The position numbers and the translations under genes were made by a program. Of a stretch of DNA of 64,000 bases, positions 24,035-33,998 are shown piece by piece (positions within the stretch are counted from its first letter, which is position 1; the number at the start of each line of letters is the position of its first letter). This stretch comes from Spirosoma rhododendri. GTDB taxonomy: Bacteria > Bacteroidota > Bacteroidia > Cytophagales > Spirosomataceae. The stretch spans positions 2,680,501-2,744,500 of the forward strand of contig NZ_CP051677.1 of the NCBI RefSeq assembly GCF_012849055.1, in the 5' to 3' direction. The notes under the pieces are model-generated. The model worked only from the letters and a program-made list of their open reading frames with translations. It ran no database searches and was not told the DNA's origin.

Positions 24035-27000
24035 TTACAGGCCAAGGCTCAGACCGAAGGTGATCACCCGCAGTTGCGGGTTGGTGTTGTAATCGACACC
24101 AAACTGACTGTTTTCGTTGTCGACACCTACGTTGGCATTGATTTCGGGATCAAGTCCCTTGTATTTCGTGAAGGTGAACGCGTTCTGCACCTGTGCATAA
24201 ACCCGCAGGCTGTTGATCGGGAATGCACCGCGGCCCAGCAGGCCCTTCGGCAGGGTGTAGCCAACCACAATGTTCTGGATACGTACAAAATCGCCCTTTT
24301 CCACAAACCGGCTGATGGCGTTACCCGTCTGGTTGGCCTGCGCCGTACGCGACAGATACAGGCGGGGTACGTCGGTGACGTCGCCCTCACGCTGCCAGCG
24401 GTTCAGAATTTCGCGGCCGTTGTTGTTGAAATCTTGGTTCAGCAGGGTTTCCTGACGCGTCACGTTCATGATCTTGTTGCCGCCCGAATAGCGTACAAAC
24501 ACTTGCAGGTCGAAACCGCCGTAGCTGAACGAGTTCGTTACACCACCGTAATAGGTTGGGTTCGTGTTGCCCAGAATCTTCCGGTCGGTAGTGGCATTAA
24601 GGGTGGCAGACTGCGCCACCGACGAAGGGCTGTTGGGGTCGTATACGGCGTAGTTGCCCGACGACAGGATGCGCTGTACGATAGACCCATCTGCTTTGTA
24701 GTACATCGGGTTACCGTTCGACGAGTTTACACCGGCGTACTCATACCCGTAAATTGAGCCGACAGCGTAGCCAACCCGGTTGATGTTGTACGTGTAGATG
24801 ATGTCCTGATCGACGCCTTCGTTGTTTTTGTTGAGGGCTTCGATTTTGTTGTTCAGCGTCGTGAAGTTGGCACTGACATTCCAGCGGAAACCACCTTTGT
24901 TGATCGCGTCGACGGTAACGGCTGCTTCAAAACCCTGGTTGTACATCGCCCCGACGTTCCGGTTGATCGAGTTGTTGGGAATACCCAGCGAGCTTGGCGT
25001 TGGTGCCGCCAGAATCAGCCCGTCGATGTTGTTGCGGAAGAAGTCGAAGCTGGCCGTGATTCGGTTACTGAGGAAGCCCAGATCCAAACCGATGTCGATT
25101 TTCTTGCTTCGCTCCCAGCGCAGATCGAGGTTGCCCGCCTGCCCAAAACCGATACCGTTCTGGGAGCCGTACTGCGCGGCCGAGAAGGTGCCAACGTATG
25201 GGAAGCTACCAATTTCCGTGTTACCCACTTCGGCGTAGCTGGCCCGGATTTTCAGGTCGTTCATGACCCGCGCAAGGCTGGAATTTTTGTAGAAATCTTC
25301 CTGTGCAATGCGGTAACCGAGTGATCCACCAATGAACGTACCCCGGCGGTTGGCCAGCGGCAGCGACGACAGACCATCGTTACGGGCGCTGAACGAAGCC
25401 AGATACTTATCGCGGTAGCTGTACTGGAGTCGACCGAAGTACGAGTCGAAGCCTGACGGTACGAACGTACCGCTCGACAACTGCGTCGCGTAGTTACCGG
25501 TAATCAGGCCGTTCTGGAGGAAAAAGCGGTCCGAAAAGTTCTGACCACCGGCGGTGAACGACGAAGTTGTGGTTTTCTGATATTCGGTACCCAGCGTCAG
25601 GCCGATGTTATGACCACCGAAATCGCGGTCGAAGTTCAGGACGTTCTGAACGTTCCAGCGAATCACCTCACGCGACGTCTGACTGACGATACCGTTCGAG
25701 CCACGACCGTCACCATGACGGGGGTCGTAGGAGAGCAGTGTGCGAACATCGGTGTAGTCGGCACCCACCTGCGAGCGCAGGCTTAGCCCCGAAAACGGCG
25801 TGATGTTAACGAAAGCCGTTGGCAGAATCCGCGTGGTCGTTGCGCCAAGCTTGTTGTTGTCGATAACGAACCGGATGTTGGTGTAGTTGTTATCGATGTT
25901 GCGGCTGTTGGCACCCGAACCCAGAATGGCCCCATCGGGCGAAATGTTGTAGCCGGTTGGGTTGCTGGCATCGTATACCGGAACGTTAGGCAGCAGCCGC
26001 GCAGCCGCCGTGATATTACCCGACAGGGCGTTCGTACCGGTGTTCAGACCGTTGTTGATCGTACGGGCTACCTGTACTTTCGCGCCAACCGACAAAAACT
26101 TGTTGAAGCTGTGGTCGATGTTGCTCAGGAACGAGAAACGCGTCTGATCGTTGGGCCGGATCGCTCCGACCTGCTTGTTAAAACCAACCGACGTATAGTA
26201 GTTGGTCCGCTCACCACCCCCGGCAATACTCAAGTTGTAGTTGCTCGACGTACCCTGCCGGAAAATCTGGTTTTGCCAGTCGGTATTCGTGTTGTTAGCG
26301 TCCAGTGCGGCAATCGTTTGCCCACCAGCGTTCGCGCTTTTCTCATTTGAAATCTGAACGAACTCCTGCGCGTTCAGCAGATCGAAACGCGTGATCGGGT
26401 TCGTAACGCCACCCTGCACATCGAGGTTTACGCGAACACCGCTGTTTTTACGGCCTTTTTTGGTCGTAATCAGGATAACGCCGTTGGCAGCCCGCGAGCC
26501 GTAAATAGCCGTTGCCGCACCGTCTTTCAGCACGTCATATGACTCAATGTCCTGCGGGTTGATGTCGCCCAGCGGGTTGGTGGGCGTAGTACCGCTCTGG
26601 TTGCCCGTGATAAGCGGAACCCCATCGACAACGATCAATGGACTGGCACCCGACGAGATCGAGTTGATCCCCCGAATCCGGATAACGGGTGCCTGACCCA
26701 GAATACCCGATGGCGTCGACACCTGCACACCCGCTGCCCGACCGGCCAGCTGCTGATCGAAACTTGGTGTAGCCAGATTCGCGATAGCGTCACCCTTCAC
26801 TTCGGAAATCGACGACGTGACGCGTTGCCGCTGCTGTGTACCGTAGCCAATAACGACGACTTCACTTAGCTGCTGCGAATCGCCAACGAGCGAAACATTG
26901 ATCACCGACCGATTATCGACGGCTGCTTCCTGCGTAACGTAACCGATAAAACTAAAGACAAGTGTGTTGGCTGACGTAGCGGTCAGTCGGTAATTACCAT

Positions 27001-27172
27001 TGGCGTCGGTCGTTGTGCCTCGATTGGCTCCCCGTACCTGGACAGTTACGCCCGGTAGCCCGGAACCATCATCTGATGAAGTGACTCGGCCGCTGATCGT
27101 GCCGTCCTGCGCCACTGCCGATAGGCAGAACAGGAAAGTCAATAACCAGCTTCCTAATAAAATTTTGTTCAT
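24035..27172 (-). CDS. SusC/RagA family TonB-linked outer-membrane receptor (locus 2)
   Basis: 1045 residues. The signal peptide (NKILLGSWLLTFLFCLSAVA) leads into a carboxypeptidase-regulatory-like domain (ISGRVTSSDDGSGLPGVTVQ), the TonB-box region EVVVIGYGTQQRQRVT, the plug with SPLIVVDGVPLI and DIESYDVLKDGAATAIYGSR, and a 22-strand barrel ending in an aromatic residue pattern FGLSLGL. Energy comes from TonB-ExbBD. There is no N-terminal STN domain, so no sigma signalling is expected. The first 65 residues closely match the receptor of locus 1, suggesting duplication. A palindrome and a -7 element lie before the start. Confidence 0.94.
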   Translation of the reverse strand: MNKILLGSWLLTFLFCLSAVAQDGTISGRVTSSDDGSGLPGVTVQVRGANRGTTTDANGNYRLTATSANTLVFSFIGYVTQEAAVDNRSVINVSLVGDSQQLSEVVVIGYGTQQRQRVTSSISEVKGDAIANLATPSFDQQLAGRAAGVQVSTPSGILGQAPVIRIRGINSISSGASPLIVVDGVPLITGNQSGTTPTNPLGDINPQDIESYDVLKDGAATAIYGSRAANGVILITTKKGRKNSGVRVNLDVQGGVTNPITRFDLLNAQEFVQISNEKSANAGGQTIAALDANNTNTDWQNQIFRQGTSSNYNLSIAGGGERTNYYTSVGFNKQVGAIRPNDQTRFSFLSNIDHSFNKFLSVGAKVQVARTINNGLNTGTNALSGNITAAARLLPNVPVYDASNPTGYNISPDGAILGSGANSRNIDNNYTNIRFVIDNNKLGATTTRILPTAFVNITPFSGLSLRSQVGADYTDVRTLLSYDPRHGDGRGSNGIVSQTSREVIRWNVQNVLNFDRDFGGHNIGLTLGTEYQKTTTSSFTAGGQNFSDRFFLQNGLITGNYATQLSSGTFVPSGFDSYFGRLQYSYRDKYLASFSARNDGLSSLPLANRRGTFIGGSLGYRIAQEDFYKNSSLARVMNDLKIRASYAEVGNTEIGSFPYVGTFSAAQYGSQNGIGFGQAGNLDLRWERSKKIDIGLDLGFLSNRITASFDFFRNNIDGLILAAPTPSSLGIPNNSINRNVGAMYNQGFEAAVTVDAINKGGFRWNVSANFTTLNNKIEALNKNNEGVDQDIIYTYNINRVGYAVGSIYGYEYAGVNSSNGNPMYYKADGSIVQRILSSGNYAVYDPNSPSSVAQSATLNATTDRKILGNTNPTYYGGVTNSFSYGGFDLQVFVRYSGGNKIMNVTRQETLLNQDFNNNGREILNRWQREGDVTDVPRLYLSRTAQANQTGNAISRFVEKGDFVRIQNIVVGYTLPKGLLGRGAFPINSLRVYAQVQNAFTFTKYKGLDPEINANVGVDNENSQFGVDYNTNPQLRVITFGLSLGL

Positions 27173-27203
27173 GAGGTGACTGTGGTTTTAAAAAGTAGCT
27201 TAA

Positions 27204-27217
27204 GCCCCAATTGGGGC
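27204..27217. promoter_or_regulatory. 14-bp palindrome at the predicted start site of susC locus 2
   Basis: GCCCCAATTGGGGC is a perfect palindrome located just downstream of the -7 element at 27227-27220, at the likely transcription start. It could be an operator or the head of a small 5' hairpin. Confidence 0.5.
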
Positions 27218-27219
27218 AA

Positions 27220-27227
27220 CAAATATA
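27220..27227 (-). promoter_or_regulatory. -7 element for susC locus 2
   Basis: TATATTTG on the minus strand matches TAnnTTTG. No clear -33 TTTG sits at 19 nt, so activator help may be needed. Confidence 0.5.
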
Positions 27228-27301
27228 TCATTAATTCAGATTTAATAAGTTTTTCTATAGAGTAATTATGTTGTTCATTCGCGGGAAGTCTGTAAAAAAC
27301 A

Positions 27302-27333
27302 AAACCCTCTGACCATTGATAGTCAGAGGGTTT
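27302..27333 (-). terminator. Terminator between SusC/D loci 1 and 2
   Basis: Stem AAACCCTCTGAC (27302-27313) with GTCAGAGGGTTT (27322-27333), 8-nt loop, T-run on the minus strand. It closes locus 1 behind the gene ending at 27372. Confidence 0.85.
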
Positions 27334-27371
27334 GCAGATAATCGTTTTGTTGACGAGTCGTTCAGGCGATC

Positions 27372-27857
27372 TTATTGCCGAATCGAGTAGCCAATTCGCT
27401 TGTAATTCTGACTGGCCTGATAGTCAGTGCTGGTGCTATCGATAACCAGTACCAGGACACCCGAAGCAGCGGTAGAACTGCTGGCTCTGGCAACGGAAAC
27501 GGTCATGTTTACGGTACTCGACATGGGCGGGAACACAACCGTTCCACCGTTCGACAGAGTATAGCTCGATGCCGACGCCGTTGTTGCTGTCGGATCCGGG
27601 GCAACACGTACGGTCAGTTCGTTAGCCCGCTGGCGACCAACCAGATTAAGCTGGGCCGTAATCGTTGCGCCAGCGGTGGTGCTGTTGGGCGCTGTAAGAA
27701 GCGGATACGTCCGGCCAACACTGGTAGCGTTGACAACGGCTGGCTGAAACTCGACCAGTGTTTTATCGTCGAATACTTTATCCAGGTTATTATTACAGGC
27801 ATACATACCGACTAGTGCGAGGGCAGTTGCCAGAAAAGCTGCTATTTTTTTCATCAA
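27372..27857 (-). CDS. DUF4843/DUF1735-like lipoprotein
   Basis: 161 residues; lipobox ALALVGMYACNN. The mature part has KTLVEFQPAVV and a beta-sandwich pattern (TITAQLNLVGRQRANELTV, STVNMTVSVARASSSTA) typical of the short accessory lipoproteins (DUF4843, DUF1735 groups) encoded behind SusD genes, thought to be surface-exposed binding proteins. Here it is the third gene of SusC/D locus 1, 51 nt behind susD. Assignment to the exact DUF is tentative; the ligand is unknown. Two ATG codons lie next to each other at the start. Confidence 0.7.
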   Translation of the reverse strand: MMKKIAAFLATALALVGMYACNNNLDKVFDDKTLVEFQPAVVNATSVGRTYPLLTAPNSTTAGATITAQLNLVGRQRANELTVRVAPDPTATTASASSYTLSNGGTVVFPPMSSTVNMTVSVARASSSTAASGVLVLVIDSTSTDYQASQNYKRIGYSIRQ

Positions 27858-27908
27858 TCAAATGTGTTTGAATGGCTCAACGGAGATTACTCCCGTTGAG
27901 CCAGTTAA

Positions 27909-29396
27909 TTAGTAGCCGAAGTTTTGTACGATGTTCCGGTTCGTCGATAGTTCGTTAACCGGAATAGGAGCCAGTATGCGGTTGTCCGTGTAAGCCAGGC
28001 CACCACCCTGCGCGGTTGCCTTCACTACGTTCTGTCCCGTGCGCTTCAGGTCAAACCAGCGGTGCCCTTCAAAGCCATACTCCAAGCGCTCCTGCCGGTA
28101 GATTTCCGTCAGGATAGCCGAGCCCGTCAGGGTAGCCGCTGTCAGGCCGCACCGTTGGCGGATCACGTTCAGGTCGGTCAGCGCGTCAGTCGTGTTGCCC
28201 AGATTGTAGTTAGCCTCGGCCCGGTTCAGATACAGTTCTGATACCCGGATAACTGGTACATTGTCCAGGTTGATCGTTCCATTTTTGCCCAGAAACTTGG
28301 TGCATTCGATGAATGCCGTTCCCCGGCCTATGGTGCCCAGTTCGTATAGTTGCCGACGAATATCGAGTACGGCACCCGTCGAGCTTTTCTCGGCTTCAAG
28401 GTCATTGATAAACGCCGTTGTGGGTACGAGGTCGCCGAAGCCGCCCGTGGCTGTCCGGTCGCCCGTCCGAACCAGCGTTGTATAGCTCGTCTGGAGCGAG
28501 GTGTTCACCCCGATGTTCTCCGCTACGATGAACTGAACTTCAAACAAAGACTCTGGATTCTGCGGGGCGCGCCAGCCGCCGATATACGATGCGTTGGGTG
28601 ATAGTTTGATCGAACCGCCAATAGCACTGGTCGCATACTGTACAGCAGTTGCGTAGTCTTTGTTGTACAGCGCAACGCGGGAGAACAGCGCCTGTGCTGC
28701 CTGGAGGTTGCCGTACGCTGGTGCGCTGGGGTTCGAGCGGCTGAACAACCGGATGGCATTCTGCAAGTCACTGTAAATCTGCTTGTAAACATCAGCGACA
28801 GTTGCACGCGCCGGAAACGTAATCTTACTCTGATCGGCTACTCCAGCTGTCAGGAGGGGCACTCCGCCCCGGTCCTGTGACGGAACAGCAACACCCGGAT
28901 CGTACGAGTAAATACGCGACAGATCATGGTATAGCAAAGCACGCAGAAAATAAGCCTGCCCCTGGAGCCGGTTGCGCTGCGATGTGTCAGAAAACGTTAC
29001 GTTGCCGATGTTATCCAGCACAAGGTTAGCCTGGTTGATCGCAAAATAAGCTGTCTGCCACGTTGCCCCCCCCGACGTAGCTGTACCGAAGGTGTTATTG
29101 ATAAGGTTCCGGTTTTCGCCGGATAGTCGCCCCGATTTATTGGTAAACTGAGCGTTGTCACCTAAGGCTTCTGATACAGCGAGCATATCGCGGCCGTAGA
29201 GTACGACGCTCTGTAGCCGGTCGTAAATACCATTTACGGCTGCATCGAAACCTTCGGCTGTGGTCAGCGCAGTCTGCGAGTCGCCCTGCGAACGAGGGGC
29301 AACTTCGAGCAACGCGCTGTCTTTACAGGCTGTAGCGGCCAGCAGGCTAACCGTCAACAGGCTGGTTGATAAAAATATGGACTTAAGTGTACGCAT
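27909..29396 (-). CDS. RagB/SusD family nutrient-uptake lipoprotein (locus 1)
   Basis: 495 residues with lipoprotein signal ending LLAATACKD. It has the SusD helical signature QGQAYFLRALLYHDLSRIYS and the C-terminal IYRQERLEYGFEGHRWFDLKRTGQ, a conserved SusD motif. The last stretch, ILAPIPVNELSTNRNIVQNFGY, is the usual closing segment. Partner of the SusC at 29420, with a 23-nt gap. At 495 residues it is somewhat shorter than the other three SusD proteins in the window. Confidence 0.92.
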   Translation of the reverse strand: MRTLKSIFLSTSLLTVSLLAATACKDSALLEVAPRSQGDSQTALTTAEGFDAAVNGIYDRLQSVVLYGRDMLAVSEALGDNAQFTNKSGRLSGENRNLINNTFGTATSGGATWQTAYFAINQANLVLDNIGNVTFSDTSQRNRLQGQAYFLRALLYHDLSRIYSYDPGVAVPSQDRGGVPLLTAGVADQSKITFPARATVADVYKQIYSDLQNAIRLFSRSNPSAPAYGNLQAAQALFSRVALYNKDYATAVQYATSAIGGSIKLSPNASYIGGWRAPQNPESLFEVQFIVAENIGVNTSLQTSYTTLVRTGDRTATGGFGDLVPTTAFINDLEAEKSSTGAVLDIRRQLYELGTIGRGTAFIECTKFLGKNGTINLDNVPVIRVSELYLNRAEANYNLGNTTDALTDLNVIRQRCGLTAATLTGSAILTEIYRQERLEYGFEGHRWFDLKRTGQNVVKATAQGGGLAYTDNRILAPIPVNELSTNRNIVQNFGY

Positions 29397-29419
29397 AGCG
29401 TGTATTGTCGAAGTCGTGA

Positions 29420-32400
29420 TTAGAACGTTACGTTGATACCTGCCTGATAGGTCTTCGAGTTGGGCACAACACCGCTGTTGCCCGAGCCAAAGTTCAGGAA
29501 TTCAGGGTCGTAACTCGACCAGTTAGTGAACGTAAGCAGGTTAGCTCCCTGAATGTAAATACGGGCTTTCGAAGCCTTGATGCGGCTGCTGATGGCCGCT
29601 GGTACGTCGTAGCTCAGTGTAATCTGCTTCAGACGCATGTAGGAAGCATCTTCCAGCGTACGAGTACCGCCCAGGTTGCTGACGCTGTTCGTCTCGGCGT
29701 TGGCGTTGTAGGCGCGGGGGACGTCCGTAATGTCGCCCGCTTGCTGCCAGCGACGGTTATATACGTCCGTAAGTGCGTTGAAGTTACGCCCGGCGTTTTC
29801 AACCAGGAATGAGGTCTGTGAGTTGAACGACCGACGACCGTAGTCAAACTGGAACAGGAAATCGAGCGTCAGGTTGCCGTATACAAACGTGTTGTTGAAG
29901 CCCCCGTAGAACTTCGGCTGTTCAGAACCGAAATACTTCTGGTCGCGGGGTGACAGTGGGCGGTACGTGATGTTGCCAGCGTAATCGTACCACATAGCCC
30001 GACCCGTAGCTGGGTTCACACCGGCGTAATCGGTGGTGAATTGTGGTTGCAGTGGCCGACCCAGGATGGCATTTCGTCCTACTCCGTAGAAATCGACATA
30101 GCTCAGCAGGATGGTGCTGTCGGGGTTGTTCAGTGGGACGATACCGGGGTACAGTTTCGTGACTTTGTTTTTAATCGTCGTGATGTTGAACGACGATTTC
30201 CACTGGAACTGACCCGCCCGAACGTTTACCGTATTGATTTCAAGCTCCAGGCCACGGTTCTGTACTTCACCGGCATTCCGCGAGATCGCCGAGTAACCAC
30301 TCGTGAAGGGCAGGTTGAAGGGTAGGAGCAGGTCTTTGCTCGTCCGCTGGAACACATCGACCGAACCGGTAATCCGGTTGCCGAGGAAACCAAAGTCCAG
30401 ACCCAGGTTGATCGTCTGGTTGGTTTCCCACTTCAGGTCGGGGTTTGCCAGTTGCGATGGTGCGAAGCCAGCCTGACTGTTGTAGTCGAAACCGGGGCTA
30501 ACCAGACCCAGACCGGGGAAGTTAGCTGCGGCAAACAGCGAACCCAACTGGTCGTTACCCGTTGTACCAAACGAAGCCCGCAGTTTCAGGTCGCTCACGT
30601 AACGGCCACCTTTCAGGAAGTCTTCTTCCGAAATCAACCACGCGCCCGATACCGACGGGAAGAAACCGAACCGGTTGTTGGCCCCGAACCGGCTCGATCC
30701 GTCCAGACGACCGATGAAACTCAAGTCGTACTTCTTGTTGAAGTTGTATTTGATGTTCCCGAATACCGAGCCTTTCCGGTAGCCTGTCCACGAACCACCG
30801 ATGTTCTGCGGTAGCGCGGCTGCACTGGCGTACTTGAAATCGGGCGTCGGAACGTTGGTGATGTTGGTCAGCAGGTTTTCGTTGACGTCAGAGCGGAATT
30901 CGGCTCCCAGCAGGACGCCAAAATCACTCTTGCCGACTGTCTTGGTGTAATTCGCTGTGATGTTGGTCAGGAAGTTCTTGTTCTCGTTGAATTGGTCCTG
31001 AATCCGGCCCCGCACGTTGATACCATCAGCTGTACGTGGATCTGAGAAGTTCTTACCGCGAATCGAGCGATAATCCAGGCTAATGAACGGCCGGATGGTC
31101 AGATTGTCATTCACCTTGTAGTTCAGCGCGATACTACCCACAAACTGATTGATATTGGCGCGAATCTGGTTCAGTTCGCTGACCTGCACAACGTTCTGGT
31201 TCAGGATACCCGGAATTCCACCCAAGGCAGGTGTACCGTTGTAGCTGCCATCGGCATTGTAGATGGCAACGCTCGGCAGAATCAGGGGCGAGGAGAAAGC
31301 GCCAGCACCCAGGAATGAACCCCCGTTAGGACCGCCGAACTGACCGTTAGAGATAATCGTGCTCAGCTTCAGCGTCTGGTCGATGCTCAGCTTGTTGTTG
31401 ATCTGGTGCGTCAGCGTCGTGTTCAGCGTACCCCGTTTGAAGTTAACGTTAACGACGTTGGCACTCTGCGTATAGTAAGACCCGGATACGAAAAAGCGGG
31501 TCTTCTCATTACCGCCATTCAGGCCCAGCTCGTAGTTGTCGGTCTGTCCCTGTCTGAAAACGGCGTTCTGCCAGTCGTAGGTGGGCAAAGCAGCGATGTC
31601 AGCATCGCTCAGCGTTGTGGGCAGGCGCAGAGTACCCAGTACAGTGGAGCGGGCGGCATCAGCAGCCGTACCAGCATTTACCAGGTTTTCGGTACGAAGC
31701 TGAATCCACTGCTGCGTGTTCAGCACGTCGAGCTTTTTGATCGGGTCAGCCAGTCCTTTGTAGTAGTTCAGCGTGATCTGGGTTTTACCCGCCTTACCGC
31801 GCTTAGTCGTAACCAGTACGACGCCGTTGGCGGCCTGCGATCCGTAGATCGAAGCTGCTGCGGCATCCTTCAGAATTTCAACGCTTTCAATATCGTTTGG
31901 ATTCAAAAACGCAAGCGGGTTGGTGCTTGTAAAGCTGGAGTTGTTGGTCGAGTTGATCTGTACCCCATCCACTACGTACAGCGGATCGCTACCGGCCGAA
32001 ATCGAGCCGATACCACGGATACGAATCTGAATGGCACCACCCGGTACGCCGTTCGCCGACGTTACCTGCACACCCGCTGCCCGGCCTGCCAGGGCTTTGT
32101 CGAAACTACCAACTGGCAGGTTTGCAATGGTAGAGCCGTTTACCTTCGAGCTGGCTCCCGTGAATTCGCGCCGATTGACCGTACCACCGTAACCCGTTAC
32201 GACAACCTCGTTCAGGGCATTGGCTGAGCCTTCGAGCGTAACCGTTACGTTACTACGGTTCCCGACAACTACTTCCTGGTTCGTAAAGCCAATAAAGCTA
32301 AACACCAGTGTGCTGCGTGGTGACGCGCTGATACTGTACCGACCGTTTGCGTCGGTTGTCGTACCGCGTGTCGTTCCTTTTACCTGTACACTCACGCCGG

Positions 32401-32518
32401 GTAGGGCGGAGCCGTCGTCTGATGAAGTGACCCGGCCACTGATCGTTGCATCCTGCGCCATAACCGACAGGCAGAAAAACAACGAGAGCAACCAACTTCC
32501 GAATAGAAGTTTTCTCAT
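29420..32518 (-). CDS. SusC/RagA family TonB-linked outer-membrane receptor (locus 1)
   Basis: 1032 residues with signal peptide RKLLFGSWLLSLFFCLSVMA, regulatory-like domain ISGRVTSSDDGSALPGVSVQ, the box NEVVVTGYGGTVNRREFTG, plug motifs DPLYVVDGVQINS and DIESVEILKDAAAASIYGSQ, then the barrel. It imports a nutrient captured by the following SusD. The N-terminal 70 residues are almost the same as in locus 2, while the barrel differs, so the two receptors likely serve different ligands. It is preceded by a recognisable promoter, and divergent from the M20 hydrolase gene. Confidence 0.94.
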   Translation of the reverse strand: MRKLLFGSWLLSLFFCLSVMAQDATISGRVTSSDDGSALPGVSVQVKGTTRGTTTDANGRYSISASPRSTLVFSFIGFTNQEVVVGNRSNVTVTLEGSANALNEVVVTGYGGTVNRREFTGASSKVNGSTIANLPVGSFDKALAGRAAGVQVTSANGVPGGAIQIRIRGIGSISAGSDPLYVVDGVQINSTNNSSFTSTNPLAFLNPNDIESVEILKDAAAASIYGSQAANGVVLVTTKRGKAGKTQITLNYYKGLADPIKKLDVLNTQQWIQLRTENLVNAGTAADAARSTVLGTLRLPTTLSDADIAALPTYDWQNAVFRQGQTDNYELGLNGGNEKTRFFVSGSYYTQSANVVNVNFKRGTLNTTLTHQINNKLSIDQTLKLSTIISNGQFGGPNGGSFLGAGAFSSPLILPSVAIYNADGSYNGTPALGGIPGILNQNVVQVSELNQIRANINQFVGSIALNYKVNDNLTIRPFISLDYRSIRGKNFSDPRTADGINVRGRIQDQFNENKNFLTNITANYTKTVGKSDFGVLLGAEFRSDVNENLLTNITNVPTPDFKYASAAALPQNIGGSWTGYRKGSVFGNIKYNFNKKYDLSFIGRLDGSSRFGANNRFGFFPSVSGAWLISEEDFLKGGRYVSDLKLRASFGTTGNDQLGSLFAAANFPGLGLVSPGFDYNSQAGFAPSQLANPDLKWETNQTINLGLDFGFLGNRITGSVDVFQRTSKDLLLPFNLPFTSGYSAISRNAGEVQNRGLELEINTVNVRAGQFQWKSSFNITTIKNKVTKLYPGIVPLNNPDSTILLSYVDFYGVGRNAILGRPLQPQFTTDYAGVNPATGRAMWYDYAGNITYRPLSPRDQKYFGSEQPKFYGGFNNTFVYGNLTLDFLFQFDYGRRSFNSQTSFLVENAGRNFNALTDVYNRRWQQAGDITDVPRAYNANAETNSVSNLGGTRTLEDASYMRLKQITLSYDVPAAISSRIKASKARIYIQGANLLTFTNWSSYDPEFLNFGSGNSGVVPNSKTYQAGINVTF

Positions 32519-32564
32519 AGGAGTGATAAAAATGAAAATGAGATTTTGTAAAAAAATCAGGGAA

Positions 32565-32595
32565 CAAAAATATGTCTTAACATCATTTTAACCAA
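32565..32595 (-). promoter_or_regulatory. Promoter of SusC/D locus 1
   Basis: Minus strand: TTG at 32595-32593, then a 20-nt spacer, then TATTTTTG at 32572-32565, close to TTTG-N19-TAnnTTTG. The start codon follows 46 nt later. Confidence 0.6.
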
Positions 32596-32668
32596 TAATA
32601 TATTTCGATTAAGGATTAAATTGCCAATTATTATAGATTAAACTATTTAATTGATAGAATTAAGTCGG

Positions 32669-33988
32669 ATGGACAAGACAAGAATAAGTTTACTGCTGAT
32701 GGGCAGTTTGCTGGCGGGAAATGCCATTTATGCCCAAAACGCCCTGACCGCCCGGATGGATAAGACGGCGGATGGTCTGGAGAAAAAAGTTATTGGCTGG
32801 CGTCGTGATTTTCACCAGCATCCCGAACTCGGTAACCGCGAATTCCAAACGGCCAGTAAGATTGCGGCCCACCTGCAATCGCTGGGGATCGAGGTGAAAA
32901 CGGGCGTCGGTAAGACGGGCGTCGTTGGGTTGCTGAAAGGCGGTAAGCCGGGGCCGGTCGTCGCGCTGCGGGCCGACATGGACGGGCTGCCCGTAACGGA
33001 GCGCGTCGACATACCGTTTAAATCAGAAGCGCGAACGGAATACAATGGGCAACAGACGGGCGTGATGCACGCCTGCGGGCACGATTCGCACGTATCGATT
33101 CTGATGGGCGTAGCTGAAGTGCTGGCGTCGGTGAAGAACGACCTGCCCGGTACGGTGAAGTTTATTTTCCAACCCGCAGAAGAGGGCGCACCCGCTGGTG
33201 AAGAAGGGGGCGCCGAACTAATGGTGAAAGAAGGCGTCCTGCAAAACCCAGCCGTCGACGCAATTTTTGGTTTGCACATCAACTCGCAGACGGAAGTCGG
33301 TACGATCAAATACCGACCTGGCGCGACGATGGCGGCTGTTGATCAGTACGCGATCAAAGTACACGGTAAACAGACGCACGGCGCGGCTCCGTGGTCGGGC
33401 GTCGACCCGATTGTGACGGCATCGCAGATTGTGATGGGCCTGCAAACGATCGTGAGCCGCAACGTAACGCTAACGGATAATGCAGCCGTTGTAACGGTGG
33501 GTGCGCTACACAGCGGTATTCGGCAGAATATCATTCCCGAAGAAGCCAACATGATCGGTACGATTCGGACGTTCAGCCCCGATGCGCAGAAGCTGGTACA
33601 CCGCCGGATCAACGAAATTGCCACGAACATTGCGGAGAGCGCGGGGGCAAAGGCCGACGTGAAAATCGACATCATGTACCCCGTTACGTACAACGATCCT
33701 GCCCTGACCGACCGGATGATTCCGACGCTGGAAGCGGTGGCTGGCAAAAAGAACGTACAGATTACACCAGCGCAGACGGGTGCTGAAGACTTCTCCTTCT
33801 ACCAGCAGAAAGTACCCGGCTTCTTTTTCTTTCTGGGCGGTATGGCCAAAGGAGGCAAAGCGTCGGAAGCGGCCCCGCACCACACACCCGACTTCAAGAT
33901 CGACGAAGGGGGCTTCGTGCTGGGTATGAAAGCCCTCGCTCACCTGACCGTCGATTACATGACGCAGAATACAGTAGCGAAGAAGTAA
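32669..33988 (+). CDS. Secreted M20 family amidohydrolase
   Basis: 439 residues. The signal peptide (DKTRISLLLMGSLLAGNAIY, cleavage near AQ) predicts periplasmic location, unusual for the mostly cytosolic amidohydrolase branch. Metal ligands are in HACGHDSHVSILMG and EEGAPAGEEGGA; RADMDGLPV and TGAEDFSFY are further family motifs, with a dimerisation domain (KVHGKQTHGAAPWSG) between. Members cleave N-acyl amino acids such as hippurate or N-acetyl-diaminopimelate; the substrate here is not known. ATG 32669 is used, since the signal peptide begins there. Confidence 0.9.
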   Translation: MDKTRISLLLMGSLLAGNAIYAQNALTARMDKTADGLEKKVIGWRRDFHQHPELGNREFQTASKIAAHLQSLGIEVKTGVGKTGVVGLLKGGKPGPVVALRADMDGLPVTERVDIPFKSEARTEYNGQQTGVMHACGHDSHVSILMGVAEVLASVKNDLPGTVKFIFQPAEEGAPAGEEGGAELMVKEGVLQNPAVDAIFGLHINSQTEVGTIKYRPGATMAAVDQYAIKVHGKQTHGAAPWSGVDPIVTASQIVMGLQTIVSRNVTLTDNAAVVTVGALHSGIRQNIIPEEANMIGTIRTFSPDAQKLVHRRINEIATNIAESAGAKADVKIDIMYPVTYNDPALTDRMIPTLEAVAGKKNVQITPAQTGAEDFSFYQQKVPGFFFFLGGMAKGGKASEAAPHHTPDFKIDEGGFVLGMKALAHLTVDYMTQNTVAKK

Positions 33989-33998
33989 AATAAGTATT

